A stretch of DNA of 14,453 nt from Bacilli bacterium (GCA_016298185.1 JAEDDA010000024.1:1-14453), one strand, 5' to 3'. Positions 1-7,556 are shown, counted from the first letter of the stretch. Made by a program: numbers and translations. Notes: generated by a model not told the origin, from the letters alone.

Positions 1-506
1 TATTTAAGAATTACTTTATAAGCTTCTACCAGTTTGTCTAATGACATTGATGCATTTGCGGAACTGCTACTCGGTAAACTAATTGCTTCAATGCCAGTTT
101 GAAGCAAGAGATATTTGTCGTATAGTTCTTTAGCTTTCTTGCCAGTTGTGTAAATCCTTTTGATATTTGGATATTCAGTTAATATTTCTTTAAGATTAAT
201 AGGTTCAACATTTTCAATTGTCGCATCACTACTACCATAAATATCACAAGCAAAGACGACATCATAAAGCGCGATTTTGTTTTTAATAAGAAACGCTTTT
301 CTCTCTTCTATTGTTTTGGGTTCTTCTTGATTAAAAACCAAACTTAAAATTTGGAAGAATCTATTCTGTGGATGAGCATAGAAAAACCCATCTTTACGAG
401 ATGCCACGCTTGGCAAAGATCCAAGAATCAATGTATAGGAGTCTTTATTTATAAAAGGTGGAATACTCTTATGATCCACTCTTTGTTTTGTTTTATTTAT
501 TGTCAT
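1..506 (-). CDS. Hypoxanthine/deoxyinosine DNA glycosylase (UDG superfamily, family 6), 3' end at window edge
   Basis: Base-excision repair enzyme expected to remove deaminated bases, chiefly hypoxanthine (deoxyinosine), from DNA in the cytoplasm. I translated it from the minus strand: 168 codons from the ATG at 506 run in frame to base 3, and the last two bases read TA, so a stop may fall exactly at the edge. Seen: GSLPS at residues 29-33, then a glycine-aromatic run and HPQNRF (45-50), the signature of the HDG family; a middle stretch RIYTTGKKA (117-125); and the C-terminal LPSSSSANA (144-152), the family's second active-site motif. Family members are about 160-170 residues, so the protein is essentially complete. 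It diverges from the lipoprotein gene at 554, with only 47 bases between start codons. There is no Shine-Dalgarno; a TATAAT lies 6 bases before the ATG. Family assignment is strong; exact substrate preference is not established by sequence. Confidence 0.85.
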   Translation of the reverse strand, partial: MTINKTKQRVDHKSIPPFINKDSYTLILGSLPSVASRKDGFFYAHPQNRFFQILSLVFNQEEPKTIEERKAFLIKNKIALYDVVFACDIYGSSDATIENVEPINLKEILTEYPNIKRIYTTGKKAKELYDKYLLLQTGIEAISLPSSSSANASMSLDKLVEAYKVILK

Positions 507-512
507 AATCTA

Positions 513-518
513 ATTATA
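513..518 (-). promoter_or_regulatory. Candidate -10 box of the glycosylase gene
   Basis: A perfect TATAAT on the minus strand is followed by TAGATT and then the ATG at 506. With normal promoter geometry transcription would start at or within a base or two of the ATG, giving a leaderless message. No convincing -35 box lies 16-18 bases upstream, so this is weaker than the comparable site before the HAD gene. The region is very AT-rich and chance occurrence is possible. Confidence 0.4.
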
Positions 519-553
519 TTCTCAATTTTGGAAAATTATATTATTATATAAGC

Positions 554-1522
554 ATGAAAATGAAGAACACTATGAAAAAGGCATCAATTATTACCTTGTT
601 GGCTATGCCACTTCTTCTTTCTTCATGCAATATTAAAATATTTAGAGTTAGTGAACCAAGATTTGCAAGAGCAGGAAACGAAATTGCTTTTTCAGATTTT
701 TATTCACAACTCGAAGAATTAAGAACAAAAAATGATTTATTTTTAGATGCCAATATCGGAGATAAAGTTTTAAGTATCAAAAATTTTGAAAATGAAACCG
801 ATACCACAGAAAGAGAATCATCTGAAATTAGAAAAAACATTGTTAGCGTAAAAGCAGATGGCACAGCTAAATACGATTGCGACAATCTTACTCTTCAAGT
901 TAAAGGTAATACCTTTACTGCAACTGAAACCAAGAATGAAACTGATGATAATAATTCCTATACCGATGAAGAAACAGAAAAATTAACTTTTGTTACTACA
1001 TATGGTGAAGATATAGTTTGCGCAACCGCAAATATTTATGCCTACACCGCAACTATTAATAAAGTCTTTGCGGAAGGTGAAGATAAAAAACAATATGTTG
1101 AATCACAATATAAATTAGCTGCTGCATTAGGAGCACTTTTACCATTCTACGCTAAACTCCCTCCAGAAAATTCTGATGAATCCGTTTTAGCGGATTATCA
1201 ATTCTATAGAAATGGAAAATACTTTACATATGTCTTTGAAAAGACTGAAACGACACATTTAGATGATGGAGAATTAGGCATTTACGCTGATGGGGAAATT
1301 AAAACATATTTCAAAGCGCAAGTAGAAATTACTAATAATAAAATTGCCACTAAAACATATTTGAAAACCAATAGACAAGTCTCTTTTATTTTTGATTATG
1401 AAAATAATAGAGAAGGCGATGTTAACAAGTTAATTAATGAACAATCCATGGAAATAAGTTCCGTTTCAAAAGCTGTGAAAATCAAGCCAATTGATTTAAG
1501 CAAGTTCGATGTAATAGCGTAG
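554..1522 (+). CDS. Predicted lipoprotein of unknown function (tandem paralog 1)
   Basis: 322-residue exported protein with a lipoprotein signal: basic start, hydrophobic run from about residue 10, and lipobox LSSC with the lipidated cysteine at 25. It should sit on the outer face of the cytoplasmic membrane. I recognise no domain. The mature part is rich in Glu, Asp, Lys, Thr and Asn and reads as beta-rich. Two stretches resemble the next gene's product: residues 30-44 (V..PRF...GNEI) and 215-225 (YQFYRNGKYFT), so the two look like ancient tandem duplicates. The start is uncertain: ATGs occur at codons 1, 3 and 7 and none has a Shine-Dalgarno, whereas the next gene has a strong one. The stop TAG overlaps that site by two bases, so the two genes form one operon and are probably translationally coupled. 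Confidence 0.85.
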   Translation: MKMKNTMKKASIITLLAMPLLLSSCNIKIFRVSEPRFARAGNEIAFSDFYSQLEELRTKNDLFLDANIGDKVLSIKNFENETDTTERESSEIRKNIVSVKADGTAKYDCDNLTLQVKGNTFTATETKNETDDNNSYTDEETEKLTFVTTYGEDIVCATANIYAYTATINKVFAEGEDKKQYVESQYKLAAALGALLPFYAKLPPENSDESVLADYQFYRNGKYFTYVFEKTETTHLDDGELGIYADGEIKTYFKAQVEITNNKIATKTYLKTNRQVSFIFDYENNREGDVNKLINEQSMEISSVSKAVKIKPIDLSKFDVIA

Positions 1523-1526
1523 GAGG
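1521..1526 (+). promoter_or_regulatory. Strong Shine-Dalgarno overlapping the upstream stop codon
   Basis: AGGAGG starts on the last two bases of the first lipoprotein's TAG. It lies 4 bases before the ATG at 1531 and 7 bases before the second, in-frame ATG at 1534. The 7-base spacing is more usual, so translation may begin at 1534. Confidence 0.75.
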
Positions 1527-1530
1527 AAAG

Positions 1531-2487
1531 ATGATGAAGAAAATTAGATTTATCCACGCACTATTATTCGTCGCCTTATTAACGGGTTGCGACACATATA
1601 AAATCAATGTCGAAGCACCTACTTTTTCTAACAAAGGTAAGAACATCGATCAAGAAACATTTAAGACAGAAATTATCGCTTCATATAACGCGAATGAATA
1701 TTTTAAAACTGAATTAGACCTCTCTTCGAGAGAATTACAGTTCAAAGAAACAACAGTCGAAAAACAAAATAGAGCGAGAAATAAAAAAGTTTATTACACT
1801 GACGAACATACATATTTAACCCAAGGTTATTTAAAATATGATTCAAAGAATATCTTGTTAGACCAAGAAATATATCTTAAAGAAACAAGAGTGACCGAAG
1901 GTGACGATATCGATTCCAAAGTAAATGGTAAAAACCACTACAAAAGATTCTTAGAAGTTGGAACAGGTGATTATGAGAACCAAGTCATTTCTTTAGACAA
2001 GATGACTAAAGAATTAACTGTTTACGCAAATACCACTAGTGTGGAAGAAGCAAAATCTAGTTTAGACTCCATTGTTGCGAATCAATTCATGGCATTGTTC
2101 AATAGTTCAAAAATAATGCACTTTGCGGAAGCAACTGATGCTCACTTATATAAGTTTTATAAAAATGGCAATATGTTCACTGTCATCTATAAGGAATCTT
2201 ATGAAACAACAGAATCCGCGACTATCGGTGGCGAAACAGTGGCTGTAAAGAAATACTATGTGATTCGTGAAACTAAATCACAAGTTGATTTATCAGAAGG
2301 AAACGAAGCTATTAGAATTAGCGATAAAACTGATACAGCGTGTGAAGTTCTCGTTGATCATTCAGGCTATAGAAAAGGTGAAATCGTTGATGTGGAAACC
2401 ACAAGATACGCAGTGTGTTCTTCCGTGAATAAAGATGTCACACTAAATAGAATTGACGATTATTCATCATATTTTTGGAAAAATTAA
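1531..2487 (+). CDS. Predicted lipoprotein of unknown function (tandem paralog 2)
   Basis: 318-residue exported lipoprotein (317 if the second ATG at 1534 is used, which fits the Shine-Dalgarno spacing better). Signal: MKK start, hydrophobic run of residues 10-17, lipobox LTGC with the lipidated cysteine at 20. The mature part is charged and beta-rich with no domain I recognise. It resembles the preceding lipoprotein at residues 25-38 (V..PTF...GKNI) and at 207-217 (YKFYKNGNMFT), at about the same depth in both proteins. It is the last gene of a two-gene operon: a strong terminator begins 4 bases after the TAA. An exported nuclease gene follows on the same strand, which makes a surface role linked to nucleic acid conceivable, but nothing in the protein itself shows this. 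Confidence 0.87.
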   Translation: MMKKIRFIHALLFVALLTGCDTYKINVEAPTFSNKGKNIDQETFKTEIIASYNANEYFKTELDLSSRELQFKETTVEKQNRARNKKVYYTDEHTYLTQGYLKYDSKNILLDQEIYLKETRVTEGDDIDSKVNGKNHYKRFLEVGTGDYENQVISLDKMTKELTVYANTTSVEEAKSSLDSIVANQFMALFNSSKIMHFAEATDAHLYKFYKNGNMFTVIYKESYETTESATIGGETVAVKKYYVIRETKSQVDLSEGNEAIRISDKTDTACEVLVDHSGYRKGEIVDVETTRYAVCSSVNKDVTLNRIDDYSSYFWKN

Positions 2488-2491
2488 CAAT

Positions 2492-2517
2492 AACCAGGCT
2501 TGCCTGGTTTTCTTTTT
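2492..2517 (+). terminator. Rho-independent terminator of the lipoprotein pair
   Basis: AACCAGGC (2492-2499) and GCCTGGTT (2502-2509) are perfect inverted repeats around a two-base centre. The realistic loop is the central 4-6 bases, leaving a 6-7 bp stem. The run TTCTTTTT follows. The site lies 4 bases past the stop, so the nuclease gene at 2558 is a separate transcription unit unless there is readthrough. Confidence 0.82.
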
Positions 2518-2545
2518 GTATAAAAGGTGTTTTAATACTAATAAC

Positions 2546-2551
2546 GGGGGG
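2546..2551 (+). promoter_or_regulatory. Six-G tract serving as Shine-Dalgarno of nuclease 1
   Basis: GGGGGG ends 6 bases before the ATG at 2558. It is the only purine-rich site available and fixes this start in preference to an in-frame ATG inside the previous gene. A homopolymeric G run is unusual in such AT-rich DNA; its length could vary by slippage. Confidence 0.6.
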
Positions 2552-2557
2552 CATATT

Positions 2558-4228
2558 ATGAAAAAACAAACAGTAACTCGTATAACTAGTTTCAGCACTC
2601 TTTTAGGTGTGTGTTTAGCAACTGGTGTTGTTGCTTTCATGGATGCTAATAAAAATATTAAATCCGTTGAAGCATACTCTTCATCTACTTTGCCCACCAC
2701 GATTAATTTGAATGCGAACTCGGAAGAAGAAATTAGAAACTATTATTCCGCTTTAGATTCGCTTTCTGAAGAGGAGAGAAAAGGTACTAATCTATTAAAA
2801 AACTTAAAGCCAATTCTTAAGAAAGAACAAAAGTATTATCCCTACGATAATGATAGCAGTAGTAAAAGAATTTGGAAGATGTATGAAATTACCGATAGAG
2901 ATTGGGCAAAATCTCCAGCATCGGAAATACCAGGTTATAACGCCACAACAAACACAATTACAAATTATTCCTATGGTTCTAGTGCAAGTAACCCAGGGAT
3001 GAACCCATTTATACATGCTCTATATGTCGATCGTTCGGTAGAAAACCATATGCATGCTTGGAAAACCGAGGAAGATTTAGATTCTCATGGCGGAAACAAA
3101 AAATGGGGTATTGATAGAGAACATATTTGGCCGAAATCTCATGGTTTTGAAGATGAAGCTCAAGGTGGCGCTAGAGGCGACCCAATGCACTTATGGCCAG
3201 GTGATTCTGATGTAAATAGTTCGTTACACAGTAATAGATTTTATGGATTTGTGAATGTAACAAGTACCACCAAAGCAGGAAAATGGGAATATGCCAGAAA
3301 TAACTATCAAGGCATTTCCTTAACATTAGGTACAACTATTAGTTCAAGTGAAGTATTTGAACCACAAGATTCAGATAAGGGTGATATAGCTCGCGCTTGT
3401 TTCTATATGGTTGCTAGATACAACTATTTATCCGGTGAAGATTCTGATGGCATTAATTCGAATAATCCAAATCTTGCTTTTATTCAAGATAACACCAGTC
3501 CATCGACAGGCTATATGTCATCAACTAATGTTACAGGTAATATGGGTATCCTAACCGATTTACTCGAATGGCATCATTTAGATCCTGTTGATGAATTCGA
3601 AATAAAGAGAAACGATATTTTATATCGTAACTTTACAAACAATAGAAATCCATTTATTGATTTCCCAGATTGGGTTGATTACATTTGGGGAACCACTACA
3701 TATGATGGAAGAAGTTACCAATCTTACGATAGCACTCCAACAGGAGCGGCTGATAGAAATATCGACTCCTTACATGTTTTTGCTTCAGATGATAAAGAAG
3801 TCAGTAAGATTGAAATTACAAAAATGCCAGACAAGACAAAATATAAAGTTGGCGAAGCATTTGATAAGACAGGTATGGTTGTTACCGCAACATTTGTGGA
3901 TAACACTACCGCTGATATAACAGCAAAATGTTCCTTCTCAGTAGATATGACTTCTGCTGGTGAAAAAGAAGTAACTGTTACATATAAAAACAAAACCGTT
4001 AAGTTTAATATTAAAGTCAACGAACTTCCTTGGTATCAAAGAACAATCCCAGGAACACAAGTTCCGATCATCGCAGTCATTATCGCAGTGCCAGTAATAA
4101 TCGTTATTATTATTTTGATTTCTGTTGGTATCCTTAAAGTTAACAAGAAGGGAAAACTAAAAGTTAATAAGTCAGGCGTAAAGAAGATTGTGAAAGGTAG
4201 CTCTTCAAAGAAGAAAACTAAAAAATAA
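2558..4228 (+). CDS. Membrane-anchored secreted endonuclease I (nuclease 1), Ig-like domain and Lys-rich tail
   Basis: 556-residue exported nuclease of the endonuclease I (NucM/EndA/Vvn) family, which cuts DNA and often RNA with a His-Me finger active site. Signal peptide: basic start, hydrophobic residues about 12-28, likely cleavage after VEA (37-39). Catalytic domain about 45-395: DREHIWPKS with Glu188 and general-base His189, then GDPMHLWP (207-214) with VN (219-220) supplying the likely metal-binding Asn, and the late family motif NRNPFIDFP. Residues 416-489 look like a group 3 bacterial Ig-like domain. Residues 502-526 form a transmembrane helix, and the last 30 residues contain 14 lysines. 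With no LPXTG motif the protein should stay in the membrane, nuclease outward, tail inward. The catalytic domain and its leader (LPTTI..., KGTNLLKNLKPILK) closely match nuclease 3 (9046-11418); the C-terminal half does not. Start chosen by the G tract and signal peptide. Role in nucleic acid scavenging is inferred. Confidence 0.92.
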   Translation: MKKQTVTRITSFSTLLGVCLATGVVAFMDANKNIKSVEAYSSSTLPTTINLNANSEEEIRNYYSALDSLSEEERKGTNLLKNLKPILKKEQKYYPYDNDSSSKRIWKMYEITDRDWAKSPASEIPGYNATTNTITNYSYGSSASNPGMNPFIHALYVDRSVENHMHAWKTEEDLDSHGGNKKWGIDREHIWPKSHGFEDEAQGGARGDPMHLWPGDSDVNSSLHSNRFYGFVNVTSTTKAGKWEYARNNYQGISLTLGTTISSSEVFEPQDSDKGDIARACFYMVARYNYLSGEDSDGINSNNPNLAFIQDNTSPSTGYMSSTNVTGNMGILTDLLEWHHLDPVDEFEIKRNDILYRNFTNNRNPFIDFPDWVDYIWGTTTYDGRSYQSYDSTPTGAADRNIDSLHVFASDDKEVSKIEITKMPDKTKYKVGEAFDKTGMVVTATFVDNTTADITAKCSFSVDMTSAGEKEVTVTYKNKTVKFNIKVNELPWYQRTIPGTQVPIIAVIIAVPVIIVIIILISVGILKVNKKGKLKVNKSGVKKIVKGSSSKKKTKK

Positions 4229-4298
4229 TTAAGTTTTACTAAGTACATATTGTTTCAAAAATATTATTCGAGTTTATCAAATTGATATATTGTTAACC

Positions 4299-4330
4299 GA
4301 AGAGTGGAAATATATGGGCTTTTCTTTTTT
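4299..4330 (+). terminator. Possible weak terminator of nuclease 1
   Basis: GAAGAG (4299-4304) can pair with CTTTTC (4319-4324), including one G-T pair, across a 14-base loop, and is followed by six Ts. The stem is short and the loop long, so readthrough into nuclease 2 is plausible. Confidence 0.3.
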
Positions 4331-4344
4331 CACGTATATGTGAA
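4329..4344 (+). promoter_or_regulatory. 16-base near-palindrome upstream of nuclease 2 (operator-like)
   Basis: TTCACGTATATGTGAA is symmetric except for one pair of positions. It lies 42 bases before the ATG at 4387 and just ahead of TAATAA (4346-4351), a possible -10, so a bound protein could block or guide RNA polymerase. The promoter assignment is weak because no good -35 is visible. The palindrome itself is plain in the sequence. Confidence 0.35.
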
Positions 4345-4386
4345 ATAATAAATTTACACAAACTAATTAATTCGAGGTAATTAGAT

Positions 4387-7300
4387 ATGCAACGTAAAAC
4401 AATAATTCGCAGTGCTGTAACTGGATTAGCTACATCTTTTATGGTTATTGGTGGACTTATCGCTTTCCAAGGAAGCGTAAACTCTACCAAACAAGCCGAA
4501 GCGGCGGTTGGAAATTATACAACCGACATAAATTCATACTACAACAACATCACTGCAACTAGTGGAAATTCATTACTTGGCGCTTTGCATGATTTACAAT
4601 GCAAGACCCATCAAACTTTTACCATTTATGATGATTTTGGCAAAAATGAATATCAAAAGGTATTAGATGCTGATCCAAATAATGCAGGAAAAGTTATTGA
4701 TTTCTACTCACAAGTAAGTTGGCCAGGAACCTGGGATCCAACTTCTGGTTCCACTACCGGCGGATACAATCGTGAACACGTATGGTGTCAATCTAAATCC
4801 GGTGGTTTATGGAATTCAACAACAGGAAACACAAAAGGCGGTGGCAGTGACGCTCACCACGTTAGGCCTCTTGAATATAGAGAAAACTCTACAAGAAATA
4901 ATAATCCTTTTGGTGTTGTAACAAACAAGAATTCTTCCACAATTAAATATGCAAAATTAGGTACTAATCAAACATATGCACAAGGTGGATGGCTAGAAAA
5001 TGGCATTTGGGAACCAATTGATGCATCAAAAGGTGATGTCGCTAGAATTTTGATGTATGTTTTCACCCACTACAACACATATTCAAATGTTTATGGTACA
5101 ACCGATGGTTCTGGATTTGTTTCAACGTATGATTCTGGGTATTATGGAACATTAAATATTACTGATATTGTCTCAACAGCATCGAATACTGCTGCTGCAT
5201 CCTGGGCATTATTATTACAATGGAACGATTTAGATCCTGTTAACTCTTTAGAAACAACAAGAAATGAAGTTGCAGCGAAATATCAAGGTAATCGTAATCC
5301 ATTTATTGACTATCCAGATTTAGCCGATTGTATTTGGGGAACTGAGACATGGGACTGGACAAGTAGATCTGTTTCTACAGGACCACGCATTTCTTTAAAT
5401 AAAACATCTACTACTATTGCCGTCAACGACACTGTTAACTTATCAGCTACAGCAAGCGGCGGAACAGGAAGTGTATCATGGACAAGTAGTAATACTACTG
5501 TTGCAACAGTAAGTGCAAGTACAGGTTCTTCTATCACAGTTACTGGTAAAAAAGCAGGTTCTGCTACTATTACTGCTTCATATAATGGTGTAACTGCCAA
5601 ATGTGCAGTTACAGTTAGCAATTCAGCACCATTAGTTACATCAGTTAGTGTCAGTCCTGCTTCGGTAGAATTGGATTTAGCTGGAACTAAAACCGCTACA
5701 TTAACAGCAACAGTTAACGGCACAAATAGTCCATCTCAAAATGTTACATGGTCAAGTGACAATTCAAGTGTCGCATATGTTGATTCAAATGGTATCGTTA
5801 CCGCAAAATCAAAAGGAACTGCTACTATTACCGCAACTTCAGTTGAAGATGACAGACAGTCAGGAACATGTTCTGTCACAGTTGTTAAAACTGGAGAAAT
5901 CAATTTATCAGAAACAACATACGAATTAGTGAATAGTATGAATGAATTTGATAGTTCGAGAAAAATGGCGATTGTTGCTTCTGGTTATAACTATGCAATA
6001 TCAACAACACAAAATACTAATAACCGTGCAAGAGTAGCAATTGTTAAAGATACAAATGCAAACACAATTTCAGTAGTTTCAGGTTTAGCCACTTTCAATA
6101 TTCAAGAAGGTTCCGTAAGTGGTACATATGCATTCCATGATGAAGCGAATAGCGGATACTTATATGCTGCTTCTTCATCAAGTAACTATTTAAAGACTCA
6201 AGGAAACATTGATGCTAACGCCTCATTCTCAATCACAATTGACGCCGGTATCGCCACGATTAAAGCTCAAGGTGACAAAACAAGAAACTGGATTAGACAC
6301 AATAATGCAAACGGTTTATTCAGTTGCTATGGATCTGGACAAACAGACGTTTCTCTCTATCAACAAAAAGAAATCCAAAGCGGTGACGTTTCTGTGTCAG
6401 GTGTTTCTTTAAATAATAGTGCGTTAACATTGGAAAAAGGCGCTTCCGCTTCATTAGTCGCAACAGTTTCACCAAGTGAAGCAACTAACAAAAATGTCAC
6501 TTGGGTATCAAGCGTTCCGTCAGTTGCAACTGTCGATGAAAAGGGTGTTGTCGCAGCTGTTTCAGTTGGAACAACAGAAATTACGGTTGAAACCGAAGAC
6601 GGCGGATTCATTGACACATGTATTGTTACAGTTATTTCTCAATCAAGTGGCAGCGAATATTACGAGGCACAATCAAGTGTTTCCACAATAACAACTGGTC
6701 AATATGTTATTTGTGCAAAAAACGGTTCTTCATATTACCCAATGGGTTCTACCATCGGCAGCAATAATAAAATTGTTTCTTCAACGCCAATTAATGTTTC
6801 AAACGGCAAGATTTCAAACTCCGCTGCTAGTAATTATGTTGTGACATTAACAGTTACTGGTTCAACAGTTACTATTAAATTCTCAAATGAAAAATATTTA
6901 GCTTGGACATCTAGTACAAACATTAGTTCCAATACAAATAGTTATGATTGGACATTAGGCGTTGGAACAAATGGTTCATTCCGTTTAGTTGCTGCCTCCA
7001 CAGCTAGTCAAAGTACAGTTAGATGCCTCGCTTATAGAGCAGGTGAATATAATTACTTCGGTGCTTTCTCAGTTTCTACGCCATCAGAAGGTTCAACAGA
7101 ATACTTTGATATTGAATTGTTCAAATACACACAAGGTGGTTCTGTATATTCATTAGATAACTTTGTAGAAGAGTTCTTAACTCATATCACGTGTGATTCT
7201 ACAGGCGCAACATCCCCAACATTTGCAAGCGGTTATTCCTGGTCAGCATTAAAGACAAAATATAACTCTTTAACAATCGCCGAGCAAAATGAATTAAAAA

Positions 7301-7548
7301 CTTATGTTGCTGACGCAAACGGAAATGATGAAGCAAAATGCGTTGCAAGATACGATTACATCGTTGGCAAATATGGCACAACAAATTATGAAAACTTCAT
7401 GAATCGTACAATTGTTAGTCATTCCAACAATCTTGGAAACCAAATTATTTCTCATAATGCTATGTTGTTTCTTGTTGTCGCGGCAACATTAGGAACATTC
7501 ACATTTGCCGCGTGGTTCATTCATAAGAAAAAACAATACGATTTATAA
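4387..7548 (+). CDS. Large membrane-anchored secreted endonuclease I (nuclease 2) with three Ig-like domains
   Basis: 1053-residue exported nuclease, several times longer than plain family members. Signal peptide to about A39 (AEA site). Endonuclease I domain about 40-320: NREHVWCQS with Glu130 and general-base His131, SDAHHVRP (154-161), likely metal-binding Asn167, and NRNPFIDYP. The usual WPKS is WCQS. Then group 2 (Big_2) Ig-like domains at about 333-412, 417-501 and 669-752, interleaved with two copies of an unnamed beta-rich module (505-662 and 757-914) that starts near a Tyr-rich stretch and ends in LYQQK or LFKY. A helical module follows (926-1007), then a transmembrane helix (1025-1044) and a KKK tail. 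The helical and beta modules also occur in nuclease 3, while the catalytic domain is only distantly related to those of nucleases 1 and 3. GAGGT 8 bases before the ATG supports the start. It should act at the cell surface on DNA or RNA. Substrate is not shown by sequence. Confidence 0.92.
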   Translation: MQRKTIIRSAVTGLATSFMVIGGLIAFQGSVNSTKQAEAAVGNYTTDINSYYNNITATSGNSLLGALHDLQCKTHQTFTIYDDFGKNEYQKVLDADPNNAGKVIDFYSQVSWPGTWDPTSGSTTGGYNREHVWCQSKSGGLWNSTTGNTKGGGSDAHHVRPLEYRENSTRNNNPFGVVTNKNSSTIKYAKLGTNQTYAQGGWLENGIWEPIDASKGDVARILMYVFTHYNTYSNVYGTTDGSGFVSTYDSGYYGTLNITDIVSTASNTAAASWALLLQWNDLDPVNSLETTRNEVAAKYQGNRNPFIDYPDLADCIWGTETWDWTSRSVSTGPRISLNKTSTTIAVNDTVNLSATASGGTGSVSWTSSNTTVATVSASTGSSITVTGKKAGSATITASYNGVTAKCAVTVSNSAPLVTSVSVSPASVELDLAGTKTATLTATVNGTNSPSQNVTWSSDNSSVAYVDSNGIVTAKSKGTATITATSVEDDRQSGTCSVTVVKTGEINLSETTYELVNSMNEFDSSRKMAIVASGYNYAISTTQNTNNRARVAIVKDTNANTISVVSGLATFNIQEGSVSGTYAFHDEANSGYLYAASSSSNYLKTQGNIDANASFSITIDAGIATIKAQGDKTRNWIRHNNANGLFSCYGSGQTDVSLYQQKEIQSGDVSVSGVSLNNSALTLEKGASASLVATVSPSEATNKNVTWVSSVPSVATVDEKGVVAAVSVGTTEITVETEDGGFIDTCIVTVISQSSGSEYYEAQSSVSTITTGQYVICAKNGSSYYPMGSTIGSNNKIVSSTPINVSNGKISNSAASNYVVTLTVTGSTVTIKFSNEKYLAWTSSTNISSNTNSYDWTLGVGTNGSFRLVAASTASQSTVRCLAYRAGEYNYFGAFSVSTPSEGSTEYFDIELFKYTQGGSVYSLDNFVEEFLTHITCDSTGATSPTFASGYSWSALKTKYNSLTIAEQNELKTYVADANGNDEAKCVARYDYIVGKYGTTNYENFMNRTIVSHSNNLGNQIISHNAMLFLVVAATLGTFTFAAWFIHKKKQYDL

Positions 7549-7556
7549 TCGAAATT

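Noticed and set aside
2453..2557. Upstream in-frame ATG extending nuclease 1 by 35 residues
   Set aside because: It lies inside the preceding lipoprotein gene, runs through its terminator, and would place a non-signal segment ahead of a good signal peptide.
4056..4228. Sortase anchoring of nuclease 1
   Set aside because: There is no LPXTG-like motif before the transmembrane helix and the tail is unusually long, so plain membrane anchoring fits better.
5310..5723. 137-codon open frame on the minus strand within nuclease 2
   Set aside because: It is antisense to the Thr/Val-rich Ig-like repeats, has no start signal, and shows the Val/Leu/Thr bias expected of such a shadow.
5380..6642. Repeated AGTTACAG/ACAGTTAC-like words as DNA repeats or a CRISPR-like array
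   Set aside because: They are irregularly spaced, inexact and explained by Thr-Val strands of the Ig-like domains.
2558..7548. A phage-defence role for the endonuclease I proteins
   Set aside because: All three are predicted to be exported and to act outside the membrane, with no helicase, ATPase, sensor or methylase partner.
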